DNA of 64,000 nt from JANXLS01 sp037129555 (GCA_037129555.1 JBAXUS010000005.1:9952-73951); one strand, 5' to 3'. Positions 43,919 to 53,365 are shown, counted from the stretch's first letter. A program made the numbers and translations. Notes: a model not told the origin generated them from the letters alone.

Positions 43919-44782
43919 ATGAGCATGCACAGCGCCCTTTATACTGGCTGGGTCCGGCACCGGCGGACGTCGCCTGTCGACAATGCGTTTCAGTATTCGC
44001 TGTCGATGGCGTATCTCGATCTCGACGAGCTGGACACCGTCTTCCATAAATGTGCGTTTTGGTCGGCGCATGAATTTAATCTTGCGTGGTTTCGCCGGGA
44101 TGATTACATGATCGCGTCGCGCCGGCTTGGGCAATCGCTGGGTGATGCGGTGCGCGATTGTGTCGAGCAGCGTTGCGGCTCGCGGCCTGAGGGGCCGATT
44201 CGAATTCTGACGAATGTTCGGCGCTTTGGATTCGGCATGAATCCGGTCAGTTTTTATTATTGCTTCCAGCCGGATGGCGTCGCGCTGCATTCGATTGTTG
44301 CTGAGATTAATAACACGCCGTGGAATGAGCAATTCGCGTATGTGCTGCCGTGTGGCGAGGGCGTTGAGGTGAAGCGCTCGGTCGGTGAGTCTGCGGTGCT
44401 CGGGTGGCCACCGGTTCAGCCGGGGATGACGAAAATTGCGTCGGGCTCGAAGACGATGCACCGGTTTTGTTTTAAGAAGACGTTCCATGTGTCGCCGTTT
44501 TTGGATATGGACTATGAGTACGATTGGCGTTTCAGCGTTCCGGGGAAGAAGCTTGCGGTGCATATGATCAATCGTAAGTCCCAGGGCGAGCCGTTTGATT
44601 CGACCATGATTCTGTCGCGCCGCGCGATTTCGCCGCGTGAATTGGCGCTGGATGTGCTCCGTCAACCGTTGATGACACTGAAGGTCTTTGCAGCAATTTA
44701 CTTTCAAGCGGCGCGACTTTGGTTAAAAAGGACTCCGTCATTTTCGCATCCGCAAGGATCCGTCGGGGAGAAAATCGTTTAA
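43919..44782 (+). CDS. DUF1365 protein
   Basis: This ~287-residue protein matches DUF1365 along its length: HSALYTGWVRHRRTSP near the start, then YLDLDELD, VRRFGFGMNPVSFYYCF, NNTPWNEQFAYVL, and FKKTFHVSPFLDMDYEYDWRF. The family is usually found next to cyclopropane synthase and a flavin amine oxidase, and is suspected to act in fatty-acid modification; the activity is not proven. The stop overlaps the cfa start (TAATG). The start could be 43919 or 43925; GTG 43904 is also open. Confidence 0.9.
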   Translation: MSMHSALYTGWVRHRRTSPVDNAFQYSLSMAYLDLDELDTVFHKCAFWSAHEFNLAWFRRDDYMIASRRLGQSLGDAVRDCVEQRCGSRPEGPIRILTNVRRFGFGMNPVSFYYCFQPDGVALHSIVAEINNTPWNEQFAYVLPCGEGVEVKRSVGESAVLGWPPVQPGMTKIASGSKTMHRFCFKKTFHVSPFLDMDYEYDWRFSVPGKKLAVHMINRKSQGEPFDSTMILSRRAISPRELALDVLRQPLMTLKVFAAIYFQAARLWLKRTPSFSHPQGSVGEKIV

Positions 44783-46089
44783 TGAATTCGCCGTTGCCAG
44801 CGCCGTCCCAACGACTGCAACCCATTTCCGAAATACAACCTGCTACGAGTGCGGAGCGGGTGTCCACTCCCGAAACAGCGTCGTGGTTTGAACGCGTTGC
44901 GCGCAGTGCGGTGATGCGCCAGTTGGGTGGATTGAAAACCGGTTGCATGGAGATCGTTGAAGGTTCGGAGCGCGTACGATTCGGCGCACCTGTGTCGGGT
45001 TCGAAGTCAGAAATTCCGGCGATGACGGTACATCGCCCGAGCCTGTTTCCGCGAACGATGCTGGGCGGTACGATTGGTGCTGCAGAAAGTTACATGGACG
45101 GCGATTGGTCGTGCAACGATCTGACCGAATTGATTCGCGTGTTTATTCAGAACATTCATTTGGATTCGGAGACCGACAACGGATTGGCGCGGCTGATGCA
45201 GCCGGTCCTTCGATTTGCGCATTGGTTGCGTGGAAATTCAGTGAGCGGCAGCCGGAAAAATATCGCAGCGCATTACGATCTCAGCAACGATTTCTTCGCG
45301 TTGTTTCTGGACGAAACGATGATGTATTCGAGCGCGTTTTTTGAGCGTGAGAACATGGCACTGGCAGAAGCGTCGTCGGCGAAAAACGAGCGATTGTGCA
45401 AGATGTTGAAGCTCGCACCGGGCGATCATATGCTGGAAATCGGAACGGGTTGGGGTGGGTTTGCGATTCACGCGGCGCAGCATCACGGATGTAAAATCAC
45501 GACGACGACGATTTCGAAAGAGCAATTTGCGATGGCGAATGAGCGCATCGCGAAGGCGGGGATGAGCGATAAAATCACGGTGTTGCTCGAAGACTATCGG
45601 CACTTAAAGGGGACGTACGACAAGCTGGTTTCGATTGAGATGATTGAAGCGGTGGGGCACGATTATCTGGATACGTTTTTCAAGCGCTGCAGCGAATTGT
45701 TGAAACCGCACGGCGCGATGGCGCTTCAGGCGATCACGATTCAGGACCGGTTATTCAAGCAACACGCGGAGTCGGTGGACTTCATCAAGAAGCATATTTT
45801 TCCGGGCAGTTGTCTGCCGTCTGTCGCGCGGATGTTGGACGCGACGCGACGACACACGGATTTGAATCTCGCGCGGTTGGAGGAAATCACGCCGCATTAT
45901 GCGCGGACGCTGAGTGCGTGGCGGCAGCGATTTTTTGACAAGATTGAGCTGATTCGCGGCATGGGTTTCGGCGAGAAATTCATTCGCATGTGGGAGTTTT
46001 ACCTGTGCTATTGTGAGGCCGGATTTCGCGAGCGGTACATTGGATCGATGCAGATGGTGTTTGCGAAGCCGGGGTGGCGGATCGATTAA
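44782..46089 (+). CDS. cfa: Cyclopropane-fatty-acyl-phospholipid synthase
   Basis: This SAM-dependent methyltransferase adds a methylene to unsaturated acyl chains of membrane lipids, or makes a related methyl product. The 435-residue protein has the hallmarks IAAHYDLSNDFFALFLDETMMYS, the SAM loop MLEIGTGWGGFAIHAAQ (near residue 219), SIEMIEAVGHDYLDTFF and the C-terminal FYLCYCEAGFRER. The start ATG at 44782 overlaps the DUF1365 stop by one base, so the two are translationally coupled. A flavin amine oxidase, the usual third partner, is missing. Confidence 0.95.
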   Translation: MNSPLPAPSQRLQPISEIQPATSAERVSTPETASWFERVARSAVMRQLGGLKTGCMEIVEGSERVRFGAPVSGSKSEIPAMTVHRPSLFPRTMLGGTIGAAESYMDGDWSCNDLTELIRVFIQNIHLDSETDNGLARLMQPVLRFAHWLRGNSVSGSRKNIAAHYDLSNDFFALFLDETMMYSSAFFERENMALAEASSAKNERLCKMLKLAPGDHMLEIGTGWGGFAIHAAQHHGCKITTTTISKEQFAMANERIAKAGMSDKITVLLEDYRHLKGTYDKLVSIEMIEAVGHDYLDTFFKRCSELLKPHGAMALQAITIQDRLFKQHAESVDFIKKHIFPGSCLPSVARMLDATRRHTDLNLARLEEITPHYARTLSAWRQRFFDKIELIRGMGFGEKFIRMWEFYLCYCEAGFRERYIGSMQMVFAKPGWRID

Positions 46090-46110
46090 TTTTGTTTTTG
46101 GAGAGCAGGC

Positions 46111-46764
46111 ATGTCGAATGGCAAAGCGGTGTCGAATGAGACGGTGATTCAGCAGTTGAAGTGGCGTTACGCGACGAAGAAATTTGACGCGACGAAGCGC
46201 ATTTCGGATGCGGATTGGAAGACACTTGAAGAGGTGCTGGTGTTGACTCCGTCGTCATTCGGATTGCAGCCGTGGAAGTTTTTTGTTGTCGTTACGCCAG
46301 CATTGAAAGAGAAGTTGGTTCCAGTATCGTGGGGACAAATGCAGGTGAAAGAAGCGTCCCACACGCTGGTCATGGCGATCAAGAAGAATATGAATGCGGC
46401 GGACATCACGCGGTATGTTGAGCACACGGCGCAGGTGCGAAGCGTGCCGGTGGAGTCGCTCGAAAAGTTCAAGCAGGTGATGGTGAATTTCGCGACTCGT
46501 CCGGGCTTTGATGTGAATGCGTGGGCGAAGGATCAGGTGTACATTGCGCTCGGAAATTTCATGACGGCAGCGGCGATGCTGGGAATTGATACGTGTCCGA
46601 TGGAAGGGATAGATCCGAAAAAGTACGATGAAATTCTAGGACTCGAAGCGCTGGGATTTGCGACTGTTGTGGCGTGTCCGGCGGGGTATCGGTCCAGTGA
46701 AGACAAATACGCGGCGACTCCGAAAGTGCGGTTCGATCACGACGACGTCATTGGGCATTTATAA
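46111..46764 (+). CDS. Nitroreductase family NAD(P)H oxidoreductase
   Basis: This 217-residue protein is an FMN-dependent oxidoreductase of the NfsB type: WRYATKKFDATKRIS, LVLTPSSFGLQPWKFFVV, EASHTLVMAI, then YIALGNFMTAAAMLGIDTCPMEGIDPKKY and the C-terminal ATVVACPAGYRSSEDKYA. It would act as a homodimer reducing nitro compounds, quinones or flavins with NAD(P)H. The natural substrate is unknown. GGAGAG precedes the ATG. It lies 21 bp after cfa and may share its transcript. Confidence 0.92.
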   Translation: MSNGKAVSNETVIQQLKWRYATKKFDATKRISDADWKTLEEVLVLTPSSFGLQPWKFFVVVTPALKEKLVPVSWGQMQVKEASHTLVMAIKKNMNAADITRYVEHTAQVRSVPVESLEKFKQVMVNFATRPGFDVNAWAKDQVYIALGNFMTAAAMLGIDTCPMEGIDPKKYDEILGLEALGFATVVACPAGYRSSEDKYAATPKVRFDHDDVIGHL

Positions 46765-46773
46765 ACGCGAATG

Positions 46774-46862
46774 GATCAAACGCACTTCACCCCTCACCTC
46801 GCGAGACGGAACGGCTGTCTCGTCGGTCCTCTCCCTCAAGGGGAGAGGGCAACAGCAACGGC
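46774..46862. repeat. Two-hairpin repeat, copy 1
   Basis: CCCCTCACCTCGCGAGACGG, then the first hairpin CGAGAC...GTCTCG, then CCCTCTCCC-type TCCTCTCCC/GGGGAGAGGG. This copy carries the GAC/GTC stem variant and is the most diverged (GTCGGTCC in place of GTCGGCCC). Confidence 0.85.
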
Positions 46863-46966
46863 TAGTCCAAACCTGCTGCGAATTGTGAAGATCGTGTTGT
46901 GAGATTTGAGTCCGCTTGTATAGTCGAATTCTCTTGATTCGACATTTCGATAGACATTGGACCGCC

Positions 46967-49525
46967 ATGACTTCCACACCGCCAGACGCAATCGTAAAAG
47001 CATCATCGGCCTGGCGCACGGGCTATGCCGCCAAGCTGGGCGTGTTTGATGAGATGGTGTCCGCGCGGGGGGAAATCCATCCGCATTGGTCGAGTTTTGT
47101 CGAGCATATGGATGCGATGGGCGCGGCTGAAATTTCACGACGCTGGGAGTTGGCGCTGCGGACGCTTCACGAGAATGGCGTGTCGTACAACGTGTATGGC
47201 GATCCGCATGGAATCGATCGACCGTGGGTGTTGGACGCGGTGCCGATGATGATTTCGGCGCGCGAATGGAGCGGCTTGGAGCGCTCGCTGATTCAACGCG
47301 CGCGTTTGTTGAATCTGATTCTCGCGGATATTTACGGGCCGCAAAAACTGCTCAAAGAGGGTGTGCTGCCTCCGGAGTTGATCTACGCGCATCCGGGATT
47401 TTTGCGTCCGTGTCATGGCGTGGCGCTGCCGGGTAATCTGCATCTGCATTTGTATTCAGCGGACATAGCGCGTTCGCCTGATGGAACGTGGTCGGTGATC
47501 GGCGACGGGACGCAAGCGCCAGCCGGGGCGGGTTACGCGCTTGAAAACCGCATCGTGTTGTCGCGTATTTTTCCGGATATTTTCAAAGAGTGTCATGCGC
47601 AGCGTCTGGCGATGTATTTCCGGCGTATCCGTGAAACGTTGCGCGGACTGGCGTATTACAATCGCGATAATCCGCGTATCGTTCTGCTCACGCCGGGGCC
47701 GTACCACGAGACGTATTTTGAGCACGCGTATCTGGCGCGGTATTTGAATTACACGCTGGTGGAAGGCGGCGATTTGACCGTGCGCGACCAGTGCGTGTAT
47801 TTGAAAACGCTGGGTGGGCTGCATCGCGTCGATGTGATTTTACGGCGGCTGGATGACGACTATTGTGACCCGCTTGAATTGAATCCGGAATCGTTTTTGG
47901 GTGTGCCGGGATTGATGCAGGCGGTGCGCGCGGGGAACGTGGCGATTTCGAATCCGCTGGGCAGCGGGTTGGCGGAGTCACCGGCGTTGAAGCCGTTTTT
48001 GCCGGACTTGTGCAAGCATTTGCTGGGCGAAGATCTGTTACTCCCGTCGGTGCCGAGCCATTGGTGCGGGAAGCGTGCGTCGATGGATTACGCGCTGGAT
48101 AATCTTGAGCGGATGATTGTAAAAGCGTCGTATCCGGAGCGTGGGATTGAGTCTGTTTTTTGTGGGCGGCTGTCGATTGTTCAACGTGAAAAGCTTAAGG
48201 AAAAAATCCGGGCGCGACCCGCGTTTTATGTTGCTCAAGAGCAGGTGGAACTGTCGACGGCACCGGTGCTGGTTGAGAATCGGATACAGCCGCGACACGC
48301 AGTTTTGCGGACGTATCTCGCGGCGTCTGAAGGAACGTACAGCGCTATGCCGGGCGGATTGACCCAGGTGCCGACGTCGGCTGAAGCGCATGTGTTTTCG
48401 TTGCAGCGCGGGGCCGGGAGCAAGGATACGTGGGTGCAGTCGTCGGGGCCTGTGAGCACCTTTAGTTTGCTCAGACCAAAGGGTGACGCGATTGAATTGA
48501 CGCGCGGCGGGAATGATTTGCCGAGTCGCGTGGCGGACAATTTGTACTGGCTTGGGCGCTATGTAGAGCGCGCTGAAAATGCGGTGCGGTTGATGCGAGG
48601 AATCGCGAATCGGATTTCGGACAAATCGATATGGGGGGAAGTCCGAGAATTGTCGGACCTCATGCGCGCGCTATGTCACCAGGGTGGTATGGCATGTGGA
48701 TTGGATTCGGTTCATTCGGCGGAAACGGTGACGCAAGGCGATGAGTTGACACTTCTTTTAGAACAGAGTCGTCGTCCGGGCGGATTGCATTCAACATTGC
48801 AGTCGCTGCAATTTGTGTCGCGAGCGGTGCGCGATCGAATTTCCACGGATACGTGGCGCGTGGTAAACAGTTTGAACGAAGACGCGGTGTGGCCGGACGA
48901 CTTGGATTCGACACGACTGAGTGAGATTATCGAGCGGCTCAACATGATGGTGACGACGCTGGCGTCGTTCGGCGGGTTGGCGAGCGAGAGCATGACCCGC
49001 GGGCAGGTGTGGATTTTTATGGACATGGGCCGGCGGTTGGAGCGGACGGTCAGCATGGCCGGGCTGTTGCGCAGCACGCTGGTGACGCCGGTGAAGGAAG
49101 ACAGCACACTGCTCGAATCCGTCTTGGAAGTTGGCGATAGTTTCATGACGTATCGCCGCCGGTATTTGGCGAATTTGCAACTCGCGCCGGTGCTGGATTT
49201 GTTGCTTGCGGACGAGACAAATCCGCGCTCGATTGCGTTTCAATACGTGATGTTGAACGAGCATATTGAGAGTTTGCCGCGCGATCGGACGCTTGCGCAT
49301 CTGTCGCCAGAACAGCGGGTGACGGTGGGTGGATTGGCGTCGTTGCGGTTACAGGAAATTGAAGAATTGTGCCAGTTGGACGCGCAGGGCAAGCGCGGGA
49401 ATCTCGCGCATTTGCTGACGCGCGTGGATGAAGACATGGCGGCGCTTTCGGATATTGTCACGCGACAGTTCCTGAGCCACGCCCAAGCCTCGCGGCAACT
49501 CGCGAGTTTCAACATGGAAGGTTAG
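46967..49525 (+). CDS. Fused circularly permuted ATP-grasp and Alpha-E protein
   Basis: This 852-residue protein has the CP_ATPgrasp_2 domain (DUF404/DUF407) in the first ~480 residues (YNVYGDPHGIDRPW, LIYAHPGFLRPCHG, VYLKTLGGLHRVDVILRRLDDDYCDPLEL, SNPLGSGLAESPAL) and the Alpha-E helical domain (DUF403) from ~505 (LPSRVADNLYWLGRYVERAEN, NPRSIAFQYVMLNEHI). The pair is thought to ligate an amino acid or peptide and often occurs with transglutaminase-like and DUF2126 genes; these are absent here. The start ATG at 46967 is chosen over an open frame at 46916. The stop overlaps an inverted-repeat element. Confidence 0.93.
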   Translation: MTSTPPDAIVKASSAWRTGYAAKLGVFDEMVSARGEIHPHWSSFVEHMDAMGAAEISRRWELALRTLHENGVSYNVYGDPHGIDRPWVLDAVPMMISAREWSGLERSLIQRARLLNLILADIYGPQKLLKEGVLPPELIYAHPGFLRPCHGVALPGNLHLHLYSADIARSPDGTWSVIGDGTQAPAGAGYALENRIVLSRIFPDIFKECHAQRLAMYFRRIRETLRGLAYYNRDNPRIVLLTPGPYHETYFEHAYLARYLNYTLVEGGDLTVRDQCVYLKTLGGLHRVDVILRRLDDDYCDPLELNPESFLGVPGLMQAVRAGNVAISNPLGSGLAESPALKPFLPDLCKHLLGEDLLLPSVPSHWCGKRASMDYALDNLERMIVKASYPERGIESVFCGRLSIVQREKLKEKIRARPAFYVAQEQVELSTAPVLVENRIQPRHAVLRTYLAASEGTYSAMPGGLTQVPTSAEAHVFSLQRGAGSKDTWVQSSGPVSTFSLLRPKGDAIELTRGGNDLPSRVADNLYWLGRYVERAENAVRLMRGIANRISDKSIWGEVRELSDLMRALCHQGGMACGLDSVHSAETVTQGDELTLLLEQSRRPGGLHSTLQSLQFVSRAVRDRISTDTWRVVNSLNEDAVWPDDLDSTRLSEIIERLNMMVTTLASFGGLASESMTRGQVWIFMDMGRRLERTVSMAGLLRSTLVTPVKEDSTLLESVLEVGDSFMTYRRRYLANLQLAPVLDLLLADETNPRSIAFQYVMLNEHIESLPRDRTLAHLSPEQRVTVGGLASLRLQEIEELCQLDAQGKRGNLAHLLTRVDEDMAALSDIVTRQFLSHAQASRQLASFNMEG

Positions 49526-49685
49526 TGGTTCGGCAATGCTAATTTGATAGATCTGCTTGCGTCTTTTTGCTTGGCTCTTCGTTGTATGCTCAGTTAGAGA
49601 TTCATTAATATCTTCCTGAGCATACGCCTCGATCCAGACAAAAATACGCGGCGCATATCTATCAAATTAACCTTGCCGAACCACT
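49524..49685. mobile_element. MITE-like element with 29-bp inverted repeats
   Basis: The arms 49524-49552 and 49657-49685 are inverted: AGTGGTTCGGCAA, three bases that differ, and TAATTTGATAGAT match in complement on both sides (26 of 29). An inner hairpin, TATGCTCAG/CTGAGCATA, is at 49585-49624. The 162-bp unit begins inside the stop codon of the preceding gene. Its minus strand reads an open 40-codon stretch (VWIEAYAQEDINESLTEHTT, continuing) with no start codon. Confidence 0.72.
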
Positions 49686-49715
49686 CGCGGCTTTCGCGCC
49701 CGAGAAACAAAGCCC

Positions 49716-51242
49716 ATGCCTGACACCATCATCGCTGTGTCTAGTCCGTCTGTGAGTCTCGCGAACGCTTCGCCGGGAATGGTGCCATGCTCCATGATCC
49801 GGCTTTCGGGGCCGGATGCAGGGCGGTGCGCGGATACGGTTTTTACAATCCATCAACCTGAACATACGACACGATCGGCGAGTTCGATTGGGCTTCGTCC
49901 GAAACATGAGGCGCATCGAATTCCGGCGACGGTGACGGATGCGCTGTCTGAAAAAAAATGGCGACGAATTGTGGGACGAGTTGTGTGGCGGGGGAACGAG
50001 TTGAATGCGCATGTGTACGTCATGCCTGCGCCGCGCAGTTACACACGTGAGGATGTTGTCGAACTGCATGTGCCGGGATTGCCGTGGGTGGTGGAGACAT
50101 TGTTGGATGGATTGATCGCGTCGGGCGCTCGGACGGCGCAGCCGGGTGAATTTACGCGGCGGGCGTTTGAGCATGGTCGGATCACGCTGGAGCAGGCTGA
50201 AGCGGTTGGGAAATTGATTGCGAGTTCATCCGCCGATGAAGCGCGCGCGCATGCGTCTCAGTTGGCGGTTCATTCGGGTGTGCAGCGCCGGGTGTTGAAA
50301 AAAGACATTGAGGATTTGCTGGCGCAAGTGGAACTCGGTTTGGATTTTTCGCATGAAGATGTAATCGTGATTTCGTTGGAGGAGATGGCGACTCGATTGG
50401 ACGCGTTGCGGGCGCGGGCGGTGAAATTGGCGGACGAATCTTCGCATGAATTTGAGCGGGCACCAGCGACGCGTGCGCCGCGCATTGTTCTTGTTGGGCC
50501 GACGAATGCAGGGAAGAGCCAGCTCTTTAATACATTGTTGAAACGCGATGCGGCGATAGTGAGTTCGGAGCGGCACACGACGCGTGATGGAGTTGAGGCG
50601 GTGCTGAAATTTGGTGGCTCGGTTCCGGATGCCGTGTTGATTGACAGCGCTGGGAGCGGGGATTTAGGCGGAGTGGATGCGGAGCTTTTTTCGGCAGCGC
50701 GAACGGCGACGCGCCGGGAATTGGAGATGGCGGATATTGTGTTGCTCGCGCTGGACCGATCGGTGGCGATGGAGCAGCAGGAGAATTTCGCAGCGTTATT
50801 GAAAGATGTGAAGGCGTTGACCCCAGCGTATTCGGCGTTGGTTTGGACGAAGAGCGATCTTGCGGCTCCTGCGAATTGGGATGCCGGGATGCAGTTGGGT
50901 TGGGACGTCACACAGCGATTTGAAGTGTCGTCGGTGTCGGGGCGCGGTGTTGATGCGCTGCGAGAATTTTTGGCTCAACGGACGTCTGAGTTGGCGCAAC
51001 GGACCGCGCAGGCTCATGCGGCAGCGGGGGCGTCGGTGCGGGCATCGGCACTCAGTGCGGCTGATGCGCTTGAACGGGCGTCAGGCGCGTTGCGAGACGG
51101 ATGTGGCGAGGATGTGGTAGCGGTAGAATTGCGCGAAGCGATTCACGCGTTTTGGCGGGCTGAAGGGATATTAATGCGCCACGATGCGGTGACGGAAGCG
51201 GCGCTCGATATTATTTTCTCGCAATTCTGCGTCGGAAAGTAA
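49716..51242 (+). CDS. mnmE: tRNA modification GTPase MnmE
   Basis: MnmE, with MnmG, modifies the wobble uridine of several tRNAs, using a tetrahydrofolate one-carbon donor. The 508-residue protein has the N-terminal folate domain, the helical domain (RRAFEHGRITLEQAEAV, LDFSHED) and an inserted G domain with G1 GPTNAGKSQ (~260), G3 DSAG (rather than DTAG) and G4 TKSD. It ends in the obligatory FCVGK with the conserved Cys. The N-terminal part is less typical than usual, with an inserted loop around residues 40-75. MnmG is not in the window. Confidence 0.93.
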   Translation: MPDTIIAVSSPSVSLANASPGMVPCSMIRLSGPDAGRCADTVFTIHQPEHTTRSASSIGLRPKHEAHRIPATVTDALSEKKWRRIVGRVVWRGNELNAHVYVMPAPRSYTREDVVELHVPGLPWVVETLLDGLIASGARTAQPGEFTRRAFEHGRITLEQAEAVGKLIASSSADEARAHASQLAVHSGVQRRVLKKDIEDLLAQVELGLDFSHEDVIVISLEEMATRLDALRARAVKLADESSHEFERAPATRAPRIVLVGPTNAGKSQLFNTLLKRDAAIVSSERHTTRDGVEAVLKFGGSVPDAVLIDSAGSGDLGGVDAELFSAARTATRRELEMADIVLLALDRSVAMEQQENFAALLKDVKALTPAYSALVWTKSDLAAPANWDAGMQLGWDVTQRFEVSSVSGRGVDALREFLAQRTSELAQRTAQAHAAAGASVRASALSAADALERASGALRDGCGEDVVAVELREAIHAFWRAEGILMRHDAVTEAALDIIFSQFCVGK

Positions 51243-51275
51243 CCTACGCTCCGACGCATTTTAATCCAAAAAAAA

Positions 51276-51321
51276 TTCGTGAAGATTCGCGTGATTCGAT
51301 GTTCACATGCCGTTGCCGTTA
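51276..51321 (-). repeat. Repeat overlapping the dut stop codon
   Basis: Text TTCGTGAAGATTCGCGTGAT, then TCGATGTTCACATGCCGTTGCCGTTAA, like the repeat at 37525-37589 before accA. It ends with the complement of the dut stop codon. Confidence 0.65.
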
Positions 51322-51771
51322 AACAATCGCGCGGTTCTCGGCTTCGTTCTTTGTTTCCTTCGAATAACCGGTCTCCTGGCGGTTCTGGTTGACGCGGTGT
51401 TTGGCCGTGTAGAGGCGGTGGAATTCGTCGGCGGTGAGGCCGGACGCGAGCGCGAGGCTGGTGAGGAAGTGCATCAGATCGACGATTTCGACGCGGATGT
51501 TTTGGAGGTCGATTTTGTCCTTGCTCCACCACTTCCACAAGAGGTCGGCTTCAAGCTCCTGGGCTTCGCCTTGCAGTGCGCGGAGGTAGTTGCGGAGCCA
51601 CAGATTCGGCAGTCCGTTCGGTCCCAATTCGCCGCGATCCAGGGACGCTTGAATGGAGGCCATTGTGAGCAGGTTGCCGTCGGGGCCGTGTATGTCCTGC
51701 TTCTTAAAAATGCCGTCGTTCAGTTCGCCTTGCAGCGTGAAAATGTCGTTGAGTTTGTCGGTCTCAGCCAT
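51319..51771 (-). CDS. dut: Dimeric dUTPase (all-alpha NTP pyrophosphatase)
   Basis: This 150-residue protein matches the dimeric dUTPase family (not the trimeric Dut fold): LPNLWLRNYLRALQGEAQEL, ADLLWKWWSK, LQNIRVEIVDLMHFLTSLA and the downstream KHRVN. The E-x-x-E and E-x-x-D pairs bind Mg2+. It hydrolyses dUTP to dUMP, keeping uracil out of DNA. AAGGAAGG lies before the ATG. The end of the gene coincides with a repeat shared with accA. It follows the parvulin gene by 20 bp. Confidence 0.94.
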   Translation of the reverse strand: MAETDKLNDIFTLQGELNDGIFKKQDIHGPDGNLLTMASIQASLDRGELGPNGLPNLWLRNYLRALQGEAQELEADLLWKWWSKDKIDLQNIRVEIVDLMHFLTSLALASGLTADEFHRLYTAKHRVNQNRQETGYSKETKNEAENRAIV

Positions 51772-51791
51772 GTCTTTTGCCTTCCTTTTCT

Positions 51792-53240
51792 TTAGAAACG
51801 GTCTTCGATTTTGACTACTTTGAATTGATCGAACAGGCCAGCGCGCGCTTCGCTGATCAGCGTCATGTAGACGCGTTCTTCAACTTCCTCGAACGTCACG
51901 TCCTGTTTTTCGAGGCACTTGAAAATGTGCCAGCCATACGCACTGCGAACGGGTGCGGAGACTTCACTGGGTTTGAGTAAGACGGCTGCGTTGACGGCTG
52001 CTTGATCGAGCGGACGAGCGGGGATGGTGTCTTTGCCGATGCGACCGATGAGACCGTTGGCGCGTTTGGTTTTGTCGTCGGAGTATTTGCGAGCGGTTTC
52101 GTCGAAGTTGGTTTTGGCGAGATCGACGAGACCATCGATCTTGGGCTTTGCATTTTGGAATTGAGTTTCGCGCGCTTGGCTCGAATAGGCATTGATTGCG
52201 GCATGGCCGTCGGCTTGCCACGCAGGGCCGTAGGGGTGGCCGTCGGGGTCGAGGACTTGGACGAAGATGTGCGCGATCAAACTTTCGGCGAGTTTGTATT
52301 TGGCGGGGCTGGCGGCGAATTCGGCCTGGAGTTGTTTCAAGCGGATGTTTTGTTTAACGAGGAGTGTGGCGAGCGCATCGAAGGAGAAGATGCGGCTCGT
52401 CAGATAATGTTCTGCGGTCATGCCGTGGCGTTGAATGATCTGCATCATGATCGCGCGGCCGGGGACGCCGGTTTGTTGTTCTTTCAAACGGCACAGATAG
52501 CTGAAGTGAAATTTGCGGTCGTCATCGTTGAGCGCGAGGCCTTTTGACTTCGCGGCGGCTTGAACGAGGCGTTCGAGTTTCAACTGTTCGAGGATGTCGA
52601 GCAGCGCGCTTTTGGTGATCTGGCCCTCGGCTTCGAGAATGTATTGACGGACTTCATCGCGCGGATAGGAGCGGGTGCCGATGCGGACGGCTTCGCCTTT
52701 GCCGAGCTTAGCGGGTTCGGCTTCGACGCCGTTGAGTTGGATGAATTTCTCGACGAACTTGCGTTTCAAATCCTCGAACTGAGTGGTGTAGGTGCGAAGA
52801 TCGGAGGCGAGTTTTTTGTCGTTGTGGAAGATTTTCATCAGCCCGAGATCGACGCGAACGGTGCGGCGCAGGGCTTCGACTACGCCAGCTCCGTAGCGGC
52901 GTTCGATTTCGTCGGCATTGATTCCGAGCACGCGCGCCTTGTTGTCGAGGGTGAGTTTGAGTTCGGTGTTGACTTCGGCCATGGGGACGTCGATTTTGGC
53001 GCGTTCGACTTCCTGTTTCCGGATGGCGTAATCGACGAACGCCGGCAAATATTTTTCCCAGGCTTCTTCGACGAGTACGTCGAGTACGTCGCGTCCGAAG
53101 ATTTCTTCACCGTTGACGATGCGGTACACTCGGCCTTCATCGATGTGGATGAGGGGTTCGTTGGGCTGTGCAAGTTCGGCTCGCAGAGATGTGGCGGCGA
53201 GCATGGCGGCGATGCAAAGAAGGAGTGCGTTTCGGATCAT
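51792..53240 (-). CDS. Exported parvulin-type peptidyl-prolyl isomerase
   Basis: This 482-residue protein has a Sec signal peptide (MIRNALLLCIAAMLAATSLRA). Long helical regions follow, then a C-terminal parvulin domain (~325-475: LIAHIFVQVL, ARKYSDDKTKRANGLIGRIGKDTIP, APVRSAYGWHIFKCLEKQ). This layout resembles SurA/PrsA chaperones, which fold exported proteins. The ATG at 53240, with GAGG six bases upstream, is preferred over ATG 53252. It is upstream of dut on the strand. Confidence 0.87.
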   Translation of the reverse strand: MIRNALLLCIAAMLAATSLRAELAQPNEPLIHIDEGRVYRIVNGEEIFGRDVLDVLVEEAWEKYLPAFVDYAIRKQEVERAKIDVPMAEVNTELKLTLDNKARVLGINADEIERRYGAGVVEALRRTVRVDLGLMKIFHNDKKLASDLRTYTTQFEDLKRKFVEKFIQLNGVEAEPAKLGKGEAVRIGTRSYPRDEVRQYILEAEGQITKSALLDILEQLKLERLVQAAAKSKGLALNDDDRKFHFSYLCRLKEQQTGVPGRAIMMQIIQRHGMTAEHYLTSRIFSFDALATLLVKQNIRLKQLQAEFAASPAKYKLAESLIAHIFVQVLDPDGHPYGPAWQADGHAAINAYSSQARETQFQNAKPKIDGLVDLAKTNFDETARKYSDDKTKRANGLIGRIGKDTIPARPLDQAAVNAAVLLKPSEVSAPVRSAYGWHIFKCLEKQDVTFEEVEERVYMTLISEARAGLFDQFKVVKIEDRF

Positions 53241-53365
53241 GATCGGCCTCAAAAAACGCGGCGGAAAACGGATGTAGAGTTCCGGTGATGGCGTGGAATT
53301 GTAACCGAATTATCGTCCGATAATGAAGGTAAAAAGAGGGAAAATAGTGGAATGGAGCGGTTGAG

